Assembly (NCBI RefSeq): GCF_009765365.1
Contig: NZ_VTOM01000033.1
Location: forward strand, 1-57,880
Direction: 5' to 3'
DNA: 57,880 nucleotides
Source: Antarcticirhabdus aurantiaca
GTDB lineage: Bacteria > Pseudomonadota > Alphaproteobacteria > Rhizobiales > Rhizobiaceae
A program made the position numbers and the translations under genes. Shown piece after piece: positions 17,407-25,945 of the stretch; within the stretch, counting starts at the first letter, position 1; every line of letters begins with the position of its first letter. The notes beneath the pieces were generated by a model. It made no database searches. It saw only the letters and a list, made by a program, of their open reading frames with translations, and had not been told where the DNA came from.

Positions 17407-18870
17407 TCACGCCGGACGCCCCGCCTCGCCAGCGCGCTTCTGACGCAGGATGTCGGCGACGCAGTCGCGCGCCAGGCTGTGATAGAGCGGCGCGTCCGAG
17501 ATGAGGCGGGCGGTGCCGAAGCCCAGAAGGGCGGCCAGCATCACCGGCACGACGCTGGTGTGGTTGCCGGTCATCTCCAGGATGATCACGAAGGCCGTCA
17601 TCGGCGACTGCACGGCGCCGGCGAAATAGCCGGCCATGCCCAGCATCGCCGCGAGGGCCGCGCTCGCGCCCGTGACCAGCCCGATGGTCGAGCCGAGGCC
17701 GGCGCCGACCGCCAGCGAAGGCGCGAAGATCCCGCCGGGTATGCCGGAAACCATGGAGGCGAGACCGGCCAGGAACTTGCCGAGGAAGAAGAGCGGCGGC
17801 AGAGTGTCCCCCTCGATGGCCGAGCGCGCAGCCTCGTAGCCGGTGCCGAAGGTCGTGCCGCCCGACAGGAACCCGACAAGCGCCACGATGGCGCCGCAGG
17901 CGGCCGCGATCCAGACGATCCGTCCCGGTTTGTCGCGCGTCCAGCGTCGAACGAGCCGGATCAGGGCGAGGGCGCCGGCGCTGAACAGGGCACCCAGCGC
18001 GCCGCCGAGCACGCCGCACAGGGGAACAAGCATCCAGTCGCTCGCCGACGAGACGCTTGCCTCGCTCACACCGAAGTAGGTGTAGTCGCCGGCGAGGGCG
18101 AGCGAGGCGAGGCCGGTCAGGATGACGGTGGAGATCACGAGGCCGTTGATGCGGGACTCGTAGGCGCGGGCCATCTCCTCGATGGCGAAGACGATGCCCG
18201 CGATCGGGGTGTTGAAGGCTGCGGCGATGCCGGCCGCCGATCCCGCCAGGATGAGCCCGCGCGCCTGCACCATGCCTCCCAGGCGTCCGGCCGCCAGCAT
18301 GATGGCCGCGCCGATCTGCACGGTCGGGCCCTCGCGCCCGATCGAGGCGCCCGACAGGAAGCCGAGGAGCGTCAGGACGATCTTTCCGAAGGCGACGCGC
18401 GGCGACAGGAGACGATCGCGATCGGCATCGCTCTCGAAGCTGTCCGCGGCGATCGCCTGCTGGATGCCGCTGCCGCCGGAGTTCGGAAAGTAGCGCAGGA
18501 CGAGGAAGCTCGACAGCGCGAAGCCGAGCGGCGGCACGAGAAGCGTCGCGACGGATCCAAGGGTCGGAACGGCCTGGAGGTCGGCGAAGGCACCCTGCGC
18601 CCAGTCCGCGAGCTTGGCGAAGACGACGCCGACCACCCCCACCAAGAGCGCACCCATCCAGAAGACCAGGCGTGGTCGCCAGACGTGCTTCGACATCCAA
18701 ACCGCCCGCGAGCGCCGCAATACGGGCATGCGACGCAGGCGCGGCCGAGGCTGGCGTGGATGGGGCTGCTGCATGAAGGATGCCCGCTGCGATAGAAAGC
18801 CATTGATGGGCAAGGCGTGCGGGGATGTCGACCCCTCGTTCCGTTCGGTCGCGATCCTTCGGCGGCTCAT
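17407..18870 (-). CDS. ClC-family chloride/proton antiporter
   Basis: The product is 487 residues from ATG 18870, which has GGAGGA 9 bp upstream; ATG 18774 is an alternative that removes a polar N-terminus. ClC signatures are GGSGIQQA (about 132-139, usually GSGIP), GREGPT (178-183, with the gating Glu) and GGIFAPS (379-385). AIEEM (229-233) retains the internal proton Glu, pointing to an H+/Cl- exchanger rather than a channel. About 10-12 hydrophobic segments are present and there are no C-terminal CBS domains. Its 3' end converges with the cupin gene. It is probably involved in acid or anion homeostasis. Confidence 0.92.
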   Translation of the reverse strand: MSRRRIATERNEGSTSPHALPINGFLSQRASFMQQPHPRQPRPRLRRMPVLRRSRAVWMSKHVWRPRLVFWMGALLVGVVGVVFAKLADWAQGAFADLQAVPTLGSVATLLVPPLGFALSSFLVLRYFPNSGGSGIQQAIAADSFESDADRDRLLSPRVAFGKIVLTLLGFLSGASIGREGPTVQIGAAIMLAAGRLGGMVQARGLILAGSAAGIAAAFNTPIAGIVFAIEEMARAYESRINGLVISTVILTGLASLALAGDYTYFGVSEASVSSASDWMLVPLCGVLGGALGALFSAGALALIRLVRRWTRDKPGRIVWIAAACGAIVALVGFLSGGTTFGTGYEAARSAIEGDTLPPLFFLGKFLAGLASMVSGIPGGIFAPSLAVGAGLGSTIGLVTGASAALAAMLGMAGYFAGAVQSPMTAFVIILEMTGNHTSVVPVMLAALLGFGTARLISDAPLYHSLARDCVADILRQKRAGEAGRPA

Positions 18871-19184
18871 CTGTGCGATCCTCCGGCTATCCCGGATGCC
18901 CGGCGCGCCGCCAGCGAGGTGCCGCCTCGCACGGATGCAGCTGCGGGCGACGTCGCTCCGCCGGATCGGCCGCTCGAAAGGCGCGCCGGCAAAGGGCAGC
19001 CGGTGGTTGCCGTGGTCGTCCGCGACGCGGCGGCGCCGATGATCGATCGCTCGGCCGATCGAGCGGGCCGCTCGCCCATGCCCCGGCGGTCGAGGCGCGG
19101 CTTGCCGAGAAGGCTTCTGCGAGCCTTTCCAGAGCTTGGGAGAACGCCACTTGCCCGGCCTGGGCAGACGAGCGGAGAGGAACC
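18871..19184. other. 314-bp divergent intergenic region
   Basis: This stretch separates the leftward ClC gene from the rightward HAD hydrolase gene and should hold both promoters. I see the ClC RBS at its left edge and a GAGAGGAA RBS just before 19185. I see no convincing small gene, repeat or RNA. Confidence 0.5.
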
Positions 19185-19916
19185 ATGACGAGCGACGCGT
19201 TGGAGAAGGTCGGGTTCCTCGGCTTCGACGTCTTCGGCACCGTGGTCGACTGGCGATCGAGCGTCGCGCGTCAGGCGGAGCCGTTCCTGAAGCGCCACGG
19301 CATCGACGTCGATCCGCATCGTTTCGCCGACGAATGGCGCGCGCTCTACCAGCCCGCCATGGAAGCGGTGCGTGCGGGCAAGCGCCCGTGGGTCAAGCTC
19401 AACATCCTCAACCGCGAGAACCTCGAAGCGGTTCTCGCCCGCCACGGCGCCGACGTCCGGCAGCTCCCGGAAACCGACCTCGCGGACCTCAACCGCGCCT
19501 GGCAGCGCCTCGATCCCTGGCCGGACAGCGTGGCGGGCCTCACGCGCCTGAAGCGGCGCTTCCCGATCGGCCCCATCTCGAACGGCTCGATCGCGGGCAT
19601 GATGAACCTCGCCCGCTTCGGCGGCCTGCCCTGGGACGTCATCCTCGGTGCGGAGATCGCGCGGAGCTACAAGCCGCAGCCTCAGACCTATCTGCGCTCC
19701 GCCGAGGCGGTCGGCCTTCCGCCGGAGCGCGTCGCGATGGTCGCGGCGCACAATGCCGACCTCGTCGCCGCGCGGGCGCTCGGCCTGCGCACGATCTTCG
19801 TGCGCCGTCCTCGGGAGCACGGTCCCGGCCAGACCACCGATCTGGAGCCCGCGTCGGACTGGGACGTCGTCGCCCAGTCCCTGACGGAGGTCGCCGACGC
19901 GCTCGGCTGCCCCTGA
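19185..19916 (+). CDS. HAD hydrolase, haloacid dehalogenase type II-like
   Basis: The 243-residue protein starts at ATG 19185 behind GAGAGGAA. HAD motif I GFDVFGTVVDW places the nucleophile at D15. Motif II is ISNGS, motif III the lysine in RSYKPQPQTY, and motif IV AAHNADLVAARALG. This pattern is that of L-2-haloacid dehalogenases, which hydrolyse 2-haloacids to 2-hydroxyacids. In type II dehalogenases motif I is usually DAYGT; here it is DVFGT, so phosphatase or other hydrolase activity is possible. The neighbouring ClC transporter on the opposite strand could suggest halide handling, but this is speculative. Confidence 0.82.
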   Translation: MTSDALEKVGFLGFDVFGTVVDWRSSVARQAEPFLKRHGIDVDPHRFADEWRALYQPAMEAVRAGKRPWVKLNILNRENLEAVLARHGADVRQLPETDLADLNRAWQRLDPWPDSVAGLTRLKRRFPIGPISNGSIAGMMNLARFGGLPWDVILGAEIARSYKPQPQTYLRSAEAVGLPPERVAMVAAHNADLVAARALGLRTIFVRRPREHGPGQTTDLEPASDWDVVAQSLTEVADALGCP

Positions 19917-20005
19917 CCCTCCCCCGAGGCGGCAGACGTTCGGCTCTTAGCCGGCGACGGGAAGGGCAAGGGCCCGGTCTTTACCGCGGTCCCGTCTCCG
20001 TTAAA

Positions 20006-20020
20006 TTGGAAGCCTTCCAA
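20006..20020. promoter_or_regulatory. Palindrome upstream of iorA
   Basis: TTGGAA-GCC-TTCCAA is a perfect 6-bp inverted repeat in an AT-rich island, 44 bp before the iorA start. It is a plausible operator for an unlinked TetR/MarR-type repressor overlapping the promoter. No regulator gene is adjacent. Confidence 0.45.
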
Positions 20021-20063
20021 ACTAATAGTCGCCCGGCCGGCGGGCGCCGCAATCGAGGCCGCC

Positions 20064-20516
20064 ATGATCGATCTTTCCATCAACGGGGAGCGCCACAGCG
20101 TCGACGTTCCCGAGGACATGCCGCTGCTCTGGGTGCTGCGCGACGTTCTCGGGCTGACCGGCACGAAGTTCGGCTGCGGCGTCACCCAGTGCGGCGCCTG
20201 CACGGTGCACGTCGACGGGCAGGCGATCCGCTCCTGCGTGACGCCCGCCTCCACGGTCGTCGGGTCCGAGGTCGTGACCATCGAGGGCGTCGGCGCGACC
20301 GATCCGGGCGGGCGCGTCCAGGCGGCCTGGCTGGAGCACCAGGTGGTCCAGTGCGGCTACTGCCAGAGCGGCCAGATCATGTCGGCCTCCGCCCTTCTCG
20401 CCGCCAATCCGGCGCCCGACGACGCGGCGATCGACGAGGCCATGTCGGGCAACATCTGCCGCTGCGGGACCTATCCGCGCATCCGCGCCGCGATCAAGAC
20501 CGCGGCGAAGGCCTGA
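20064..20516 (+). CDS. iorA: Molybdenum hydroxylase, [2Fe-2S] subunit (isoquinoline 1-oxidoreductase alpha-like)
   Basis: The 150-residue protein has two domains. The plant-type ferredoxin domain (1-75) has C38, C43, C46 and C58. The helical domain (80-150) has C97, C100, C132 and C134 (QCGYCQSGQ and [10 protein letters not shown]). It carries the two [2Fe-2S] clusters that pass electrons from the molybdenum centre. It lies 18 bp before the large subunit. The two-subunit form without an FAD subunit is typical of Ior-type enzymes, where electrons go to a cytochrome or other periplasmic acceptor. Whether isoquinoline or an aldehyde is oxidised cannot be told. Confidence 0.92.
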   Translation: MIDLSINGERHSVDVPEDMPLLWVLRDVLGLTGTKFGCGVTQCGACTVHVDGQAIRSCVTPASTVVGSEVVTIEGVGATDPGGRVQAAWLEHQVVQCGYCQSGQIMSASALLAANPAPDDAAIDEAMSGNICRCGTYPRIRAAIKTAAKA

Positions 20517-20534
20517 GGCAAGGAGACGGATCCC

Positions 20535-22808
20535 ATGGGCGATTCCCTCGCATTCGCGACCCGCGCCGCGGCCGCCGCGTCACCCACGTCGGCTTCCCGG
20601 CCGGCCAATCTCCGGCTGACCCGCCGCGGCCTTCTCGGCACCGGCCTCACCATCGCCTTCGCGCTCTCGCCGCTCGGCCGCAAGGTCTGGGCGCAGGGCG
20701 GCGAGCAGCCGAGCCTTCGCGCCATCGAAGGCCAGGTCGAGGGCGGCGACACGGGCGACGCCTTCCAGGGCTTCGCGCCCGGCGGCTTCGTGCGCATCGA
20801 CCCGGCCGGCAAAATCTCGCTCCTGATCCCCAACATCGAGATGGGTCAGGGCATCCACACGGCCGAGGCGATGCTGATCGCCGAGGAGCTGGAGGTCGGG
20901 CTCGATCAGGTCACGGTGCTGCCCGCGCCCCCGGACGAGGCACTCTACAAGCAGCCGCTCCTCCAGTCGCAGACGACCGGCGGGTCGACCTCGATCCGCT
21001 CGACCTGGGTGCCGCTGCGCGAGGCGGGCGCGGCCGCCCGCACCATGCTGATCCAGGCCGCCGCGCAGCGCTGGGGCCTCGATCCCGCGGAACTGCTGGC
21101 GGCGCGCGGCGTGGTCTCCACGCCCGACGGCGCGCGCTCGGCGACCTATGCCGAGCTGGTGGAGGACGCGGCCAAGCTGCCGATCCCGACCGACGTGCCC
21201 TTGAAGGACCCGGCGCGCTTCACGCTGATCGGCACCCCGGCCCCGCGCGTCGAGGGCCGCGAGAAGACGGACGGCACGGCGGTCTTCGGCATCGACGTGC
21301 GGGTCGACGGCATGCGGATCGCGACGGTCTCGGCCTGCCCGATCTTCGGAGGCAAGCTCGGCAGCGTCGACGAGGCGGCGGCGCGCGCCGTGCCGGGCGT
21401 GCGCGACGTCGTCAAGCTCGACAACGCCGTGGCCGTGACGGGCGACCATTACTGGGCGGCGCGCCAGGGCGTCGACGCCCTGAGCATCCAGTGGCAGGAG
21501 GGGCCGAATGCCGGCCTCGATACGGACGCGCTCTTCGCCGACCTCAAGGCGGCGTCCGAGACCGGCAAGCCGATCCTCGCCAAGGAGGAAGGACAGGCGC
21601 AGGCCGCTTTCGACGCCGCGCCGAAGAAGGTCGAGGCGGTCTACCAACTGCCCTTCCTCGCCCACGCGACGATGGAGCCGATCAACTGCCTGGTCCACGT
21701 GCGCGAGGGAGAGTGCGAGATCTGGTGCGGCACGCAGGTGCCGACCGCCGCGCAGGCGAGCGCCGCCAAGATCCTCAACCTCCCGCCCGAGAAGGTGATC
21801 CTCCACAACCAGCTCATCGGCGGCGGGTTCGGCCGGCGCCTCGAGGCCGACTACGTCGCGCAGGCCGTCGAGATCGCGCGGCAGGTGGACTATCCCGTCA
21901 AGGTCGTCTGGTCGCGCGAGGAGGACTTCGCGCACGACCTCTACCGCCCGGCCTATTACGACCGGATCGCCGCGGGCCTCGGCGAAGACGGCATGCCTCT
22001 CGCCTGGATCGACCACGTCACCGGCGGCTCGGTGCTGGGTTCCTACCTGCCGACGGGCCTGCCGGACGGGACGCTCGATTCGGATGCGGTCGAGGGCGCG
22101 GCCGAGCCGCCCTACGGCTTTCCCGCGCTTCTCGTCGACTGGGTGCGCAAGGACCCGCCGGTTCCCGTGTCCTGGTGGCGCGGCGTCGGGCCGACGCACA
22201 ACATCTTCGTGGTTGAGAGCTTCATGGACGAGGTGGCGCTGGCCGCGGGCAAGGACCCGGTCGAGTACCGCACCGCGCTTCTCGCCCGGAACCTGCGCGC
22301 GGCCGGCGTCCTGAAGCTCGCGGCGGACAAGGCCGGCTGGGATCCGGCGGCAGCGAAGGTCGCGGGCGAGGGCCGCGGCGTCGCGCTGCACCTGTCCTTC
22401 GGCAGCTACATCGCCGTCATCCTCGACGTCGCCGTCACGCCGGAGGGCGCGGTGCAGCTCAAGCGCGCTGTCGCGGCGGTGGACTGCGGCCACGTGGTGA
22501 ACCCGGACACGATCCGGGCGCAGGTCGAGGGCGGCCTTTTGTTCGGGCTTTCGGCGGCGCTCTACAACGGCATCACCGTCGAGAACGGCCGCGTGGTGCA
22601 GACGAGCTTCGACGAGTACGGCCAGCTGCGGATGAACGAGAGCATTCCCGTCGAGGTGCACATCGTGCCGAGCACGGAGGAGCCCGGCGGCATGGGCGAG
22701 ACGGCGACGGTTTCGGCAGCGCCGGCGCTCGGCAACGCGATCTTCGCCGCGACGGGCAAGCGCCTGCGCAGCCTGCCCTTCGTGCCCCAGCTCAGCGCCG
22801 GCAGCTGA
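20535..22808 (+). CDS. iorB: Molybdenum hydroxylase, molybdopterin subunit (isoquinoline 1-oxidoreductase beta-like) with Tat-type signal
   Basis: The 757-residue protein begins with a twin-arginine-like leader: LTRRGLLGTG at about 28-37 followed by a hydrophobic stretch. The enzyme is probably exported folded with its small subunit. PNIEMGQGIHTAEAML near 98-113 and GGGFGRRLEADY are molybdopterin-binding. GGMGETATVSAAPALGNAIF near the C-terminus carries the catalytic Glu of the xanthine oxidase family. It forms a heterodimer with IorA and hydroxylates N-heterocycles or aldehydes. No XdhC-type maturation gene is in the window, so that help must come from elsewhere. Length is normal for IorB. 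Confidence 0.9.
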   Translation: MGDSLAFATRAAAAASPTSASRPANLRLTRRGLLGTGLTIAFALSPLGRKVWAQGGEQPSLRAIEGQVEGGDTGDAFQGFAPGGFVRIDPAGKISLLIPNIEMGQGIHTAEAMLIAEELEVGLDQVTVLPAPPDEALYKQPLLQSQTTGGSTSIRSTWVPLREAGAAARTMLIQAAAQRWGLDPAELLAARGVVSTPDGARSATYAELVEDAAKLPIPTDVPLKDPARFTLIGTPAPRVEGREKTDGTAVFGIDVRVDGMRIATVSACPIFGGKLGSVDEAAARAVPGVRDVVKLDNAVAVTGDHYWAARQGVDALSIQWQEGPNAGLDTDALFADLKAASETGKPILAKEEGQAQAAFDAAPKKVEAVYQLPFLAHATMEPINCLVHVREGECEIWCGTQVPTAAQASAAKILNLPPEKVILHNQLIGGGFGRRLEADYVAQAVEIARQVDYPVKVVWSREEDFAHDLYRPAYYDRIAAGLGEDGMPLAWIDHVTGGSVLGSYLPTGLPDGTLDSDAVEGAAEPPYGFPALLVDWVRKDPPVPVSWWRGVGPTHNIFVVESFMDEVALAAGKDPVEYRTALLARNLRAAGVLKLAADKAGWDPAAAKVAGEGRGVALHLSFGSYIAVILDVAVTPEGAVQLKRAVAAVDCGHVVNPDTIRAQVEGGLLFGLSAALYNGITVENGRVVQTSFDEYGQLRMNESIPVEVHIVPSTEEPGGMGETATVSAAPALGNAIFAATGKRLRSLPFVPQLSAGS

Positions 22809-22821
22809 CGACGACCGACGC

Positions 22822-22858
22822 GCGAGGCCGCCCGGGCGTCCAGGCCGGGCGGCCTCGC
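22822..22858. terminator. Bidirectional terminator hairpin
   Basis: GCGAGGCCGCCCGG (22822-22835) pairs perfectly over 14 bp with CCGGGCGGCCTCGC (22845-22858) across a 9-nt loop. It lies between the convergent iorB and DapA-family genes, so it probably ends both transcripts. There is no long T-tract. Confidence 0.75.
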
Positions 22859-22860
22859 CG

Positions 22861-23742
22861 TCAGGTGAGACCGTAGGCCGCGAGGATCGCGCGGATCTTC
22901 TCGTCCTGCGCGGGGTCGGGCAGGAGCGCCGGCTGGCGGCTGGCCCCGACCGACGGGTCCATGAGAAACAGCGCGCGCTTGACGAGCGCCGGCGGGTAGC
23001 CGAGGGCGTAGAGATCCTTGCGGAAGGCGCCGAAGATGGCCTGCTGGCGCGCGGCCTCCGCCTCGTCGCCGGCGTTGAAGGCGGCGATGATGCCGGCCAG
23101 CACCTTCGGCATGACGTTGCCGAGGCCCGAGATGCAGCCCGCCGCCCCGTTCTGAAGCGACCAGTGGACGAGGTGATCGGGACCGGAATAGACCGCGAAG
23201 CCGGGCACCTCGCGGCCGACACCGAGATAGGCCTCCAGCGTCTCCTGCGCGCCGCCCGAATCCTTGATGCCCGCGATGTTGCCGTGGGCGGCGAGCGCCT
23301 TGGCGGTCGCCGGCTCGATGTGGTTCTGGGTGCGGGCCGGGATGTCGTAGAGGTAGACTGGGGTCTTCACCGCGTCGGCCACGGTGGAGAAGTGGCGCAC
23401 CAGACCGTCCTGCGTCGCCTGGATGAAGAAGGGCGTGATCACGGCGATGCCGTCGACGCCGATCCGGTCGAATTCGCGGGCGAGCTTCAGCGTCTCGAAG
23501 GTCGCGGGCATGCCGGCATTGACGATCACGCGGGCACGGCCGGCCACCTCGTCGACGACGGCCCCCGTCAGCTTCACCTTCTCCTCGAAGGTGAGCGCCG
23601 AGAAGTCGCCGTTGGTGCCGGCGCACATGATGTTGTTGCCGGCTTCGACCTGCCGGCGGACCTGCGCGCGCGTGGCGGCGTAGTCGATCTCCTCGTTGTC
23701 CGAAAAGCAGGTGACGAGGGCGACGAAGGCCTCTTTGGCCAT
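22861..23742 (-). CDS. DapA/N-acetylneuraminate-lyase family aldolase
   Basis: The product is 293 residues from ATG 23742, preceded by a GGAG; ATG 23760, one base after the upstream gene's stop, is an alternative. The (beta/alpha)8 class-I aldolase has Y132 in VYLYDIPART and the Schiff-base K160 in GIKDSGG. The carboxylate-binding motif is GTNGDFSAL, with Asp replacing the Glu usual in DapA. Family members cleave or form bonds next to pyruvate, or dehydrate sugar acids. The context (four-carbon acid sugar kinase, PdxA2, alcohol dehydrogenase) indicates sugar-acid catabolism rather than lysine synthesis. Last gene of the operon. Confidence 0.87.
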   Translation of the reverse strand: MAKEAFVALVTCFSDNEEIDYAATRAQVRRQVEAGNNIMCAGTNGDFSALTFEEKVKLTGAVVDEVAGRARVIVNAGMPATFETLKLAREFDRIGVDGIAVITPFFIQATQDGLVRHFSTVADAVKTPVYLYDIPARTQNHIEPATAKALAAHGNIAGIKDSGGAQETLEAYLGVGREVPGFAVYSGPDHLVHWSLQNGAAGCISGLGNVMPKVLAGIIAAFNAGDEAEAARQQAIFGAFRKDLYALGYPPALVKRALFLMDPSVGASRQPALLPDPAQDEKIRAILAAYGLT

Positions 23743-23761
23743 GGGGGCAGCTCCGCTCATC

Positions 23762-24904
23762 TCAATAGGCCGCTTCGTAGATCGCGCGGATCTCGTTTTC
23801 CGAGATGTCGCGCGGATTGTTGTCGAGGAGGCGGCGGATGGCATGGGCCTCGCGCGCCATGGCCGGCAGGTCGTCGCGCGGCACGCCGAGCGCCGACAGG
23901 CGCATCTCGCAGCCGAGATCGGCGCAGTAGCGGTAGGTAGCCTCGAACACGTCGGCTTCGCCGTTTGCCGAGAGGCCGAGCGCCTCCACGACGGCCCGCG
24001 TCTTCTCCGGCGCGGCGGGCGCGTTGAAGGCGAGGGTGTGCGGGAAGACGAGCGCGTTGGCGGCGCCGTGGGCGACGTGGTGGCGCGTGCCGAGGGGATA
24101 GGCGACGGCGTGGCCGGAGGTGGTGTTCACCGGCCCGAGGCAGAAGCCGCCATAAAGCGAGGCGAGGCAGAGGCCGGCGCGCGCCTCGACGTCCGAGCCG
24201 TCGCGGATCGCGCGGGCGAGGAAGCGCCCGACGAGGCGCACCCCCTCGATGGCGTAGATGTCGATCAGCGGATGGGCCTTCTTGGAGGTGAAGGCCTCGA
24301 CGCAGTGCGCCATGGCGTCGACGCCGCTGGCGGCGGTGACCGCCGCGGGCAGCGTCAGCGTCAGGTCCGGGTCGACGATGGCGATGTCCGCCAGCATGTG
24401 GAAGCTCTGGACGGCGAGCTTATTCTGCGTCGCCGGGTCGGTGACGAGGGCGCGGGTGCCCGCCTCGCTGCCGGTTCCGGCCGTGGTCGGCACCTGGGCG
24501 AGAAGCGACTGCTTGGCGCGGACCTTTTCGGGGCCGACGACCTCGTGGAGGCTCTGCCCGCTGTTCGGGAGCACGGCGACGAGCTTGGCGAGGTCCATGG
24601 CCGAGCCGCCGCCGAAGCCGATCACGAGGTCGGGCCGCAGATCCTCGGCGACGCGCAGCGCCGCTTCGAGGTTCGGCACGTCCGGCTCGGGGCGGACCTC
24701 GCCGAAGACGGCGACCTCGCCCGACAGGTTCAGGGTCTCGACGCGGGCCGCGTTGAAGGCGTCGGCGACGACGAGGATGCGGCGCGCGCCCTTCGACTTG
24801 GCCCAGTCGCCGGCGGTGGCGGCGGTGCCGGAGCCGAAGCGGATGATCGGCGGACGCTGGATCTCGATGGGGCTTGCGAGATGTGCTGCGGTGAACGGGG
24901 TCAT
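23762..24904 (-). CDS. Iron-containing alcohol dehydrogenase
   Basis: The 380-residue group III ADH starts with PPIIRFGSGTAATAGDW. GFGGGSAMDLAK (about 96-107) binds NAD, and TTAGTGSE follows. Metal ligands are expected from DAMAHCVEAF and NALVFPHTLAFN. It belongs to the broad family that includes maleylacetate reductase, 4-hydroxybutyrate and lactaldehyde dehydrogenases. It lies 15 bp after pdxA2 and ends one base before the aldolase's possible upstream ATG. It probably interconverts an aldehyde and an alcohol made by the aldolase or kinase branch (inference). Confidence 0.9.
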   Translation of the reverse strand: MTPFTAAHLASPIEIQRPPIIRFGSGTAATAGDWAKSKGARRILVVADAFNAARVETLNLSGEVAVFGEVRPEPDVPNLEAALRVAEDLRPDLVIGFGGGSAMDLAKLVAVLPNSGQSLHEVVGPEKVRAKQSLLAQVPTTAGTGSEAGTRALVTDPATQNKLAVQSFHMLADIAIVDPDLTLTLPAAVTAASGVDAMAHCVEAFTSKKAHPLIDIYAIEGVRLVGRFLARAIRDGSDVEARAGLCLASLYGGFCLGPVNTTSGHAVAYPLGTRHHVAHGAANALVFPHTLAFNAPAAPEKTRAVVEALGLSANGEADVFEATYRYCADLGCEMRLSALGVPRDDLPAMAREAHAIRRLLDNNPRDISENEIRAIYEAAY

Positions 24905-24919
24905 GACGGGTCCTCGCCT

Positions 24920-25945
24920 TCAGGCCGCGCGGGCGCCGGCGAGGCGCTCGGCATAATCGATCGCCTCGAGGAGGCTGAGCTCGTTGGCGATGCCCTTTCC
25001 CGCGATGTCGAAGGCCGTTCCGTGATCGACCGAGGTGCGCACGATCGGCAGGCCGAGCGTGATGTTGACGCCCGACAGCGCATCCCAGGTGCCGGTCTCG
25101 GGATTCACGTTGAAGCCGAGGAGCTTCACCGGGATGTGGCCCTGGTCGTGATACATCGCGATCACGGCGTCGTACTGGCCGCCGCGCAGCTTCACGAAGA
25201 CCGTGTCCCCCGGCACCGGCCCGACGACGTCGAGCCCGTCGGCGCGGGCCGCGGCGATCGTCGGCACCGATACCTCGTCGTCCTCGCGCCCGAAGAGGCC
25301 GCCCTCGCCCGCATGCGGGTTCAGCGCGGCGACGGCGATGCGGCGGCGCTCGAGCCCCAGCGCCGTCAGCGCCTCGTTGGTGCGGTCGAGGACGTAGCGC
25401 AGGCGCTCGGGCGTCAGGCGCGCGGGCACGTCCTTCAGCGCGACGTGGGTGGTGAGATGGCTGACGCGCATGTTGTCGTGGGCGAGCATCATCACCGAGC
25501 CCTTGGAGCCGGTGAGCTCGGCCAGCATCTCGGTATGGCCGGCATAGTGGTAGCCGGCCTTGTTCAGCGCCTCCTTGTTGAGCGGCGCGGTGACGATGCC
25601 CTGGACGCGGCCGGCCTGCGCGAGGCGCACGCCCCGCTCGACGGCGAGATAGGCGAAGCGGCCGGCATCGGCGGACAGGACGCCGGGTCGGATCGGCTCG
25701 CCTTCGGGCCCCGCCTGGAGGCAGGCGAGGTGCGGCCACTCGGCGTCCTCGGCCGTGACCTCGGGAAAGTCGACCTCGATCCCGAGCGCGTCGCGCGCGG
25801 CCAGCAGCGCCGGGTTCGAGCCGATGACGACGAGACGCAGCTCGCCGTGGTTCAGGCGGCGCTGCAGCCGGGCGCAGGCCTTGACGATGATCTCCGGGCC
25901 GATGCCGGCCGGATCGCCCATGGTGATCGCGATGTGGGGCTTCAT
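24920..25945 (-). CDS. pdxA2: PdxA2-type 4-phospho-sugar-acid dehydrogenase
   Basis: The 341-residue PdxA-family protein has GDPAGIGPEI at the N-terminus. Metal-site histidines lie in YAGHTEMLAELTG and MYHDQGHIPVK, and the C-terminal TSVDHGTAFDIAGKG is present. PdxA oxidises 4-phosphohydroxy-L-threonine in vitamin B6 synthesis. The PdxA2 subgroup, found beside DUF1537 kinases, oxidises and decarboxylates 4-phospho-D-threonate or -erythronate to dihydroxyacetone phosphate. Its ATG overlaps the kinase stop (ATGA), which strongly favours the PdxA2 role. Final substrate stereochemistry cannot be assigned. Confidence 0.88.
   Translation of the reverse strand: MKPHIAITMGDPAGIGPEIIVKACARLQRRLNHGELRLVVIGSNPALLAARDALGIEVDFPEVTAEDAEWPHLACLQAGPEGEPIRPGVLSADAGRFAYLAVERGVRLAQAGRVQGIVTAPLNKEALNKAGYHYAGHTEMLAELTGSKGSVMMLAHDNMRVSHLTTHVALKDVPARLTPERLRYVLDRTNEALTALGLERRRIAVAALNPHAGEGGLFGREDDEVSVPTIAAARADGLDVVGPVPGDTVFVKLRGGQYDAVIAMYHDQGHIPVKLLGFNVNPETGTWDALSGVNITLGLPIVRTSVDHGTAFDIAGKGIANELSLLEAIDYAERLAGARAA

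Noticed and set aside
19136-22216. Open frame of over 1000 codons across HAD, iorA and iorB
   Set aside because: It overlaps three recognisable genes in another frame and has Arg-rich shadow composition; GC-rich DNA has few stops.
20580-23222. 880-codon minus-strand open frame opposite iorB
   Set aside because: Shadow of iorB with no motif and no RBS.
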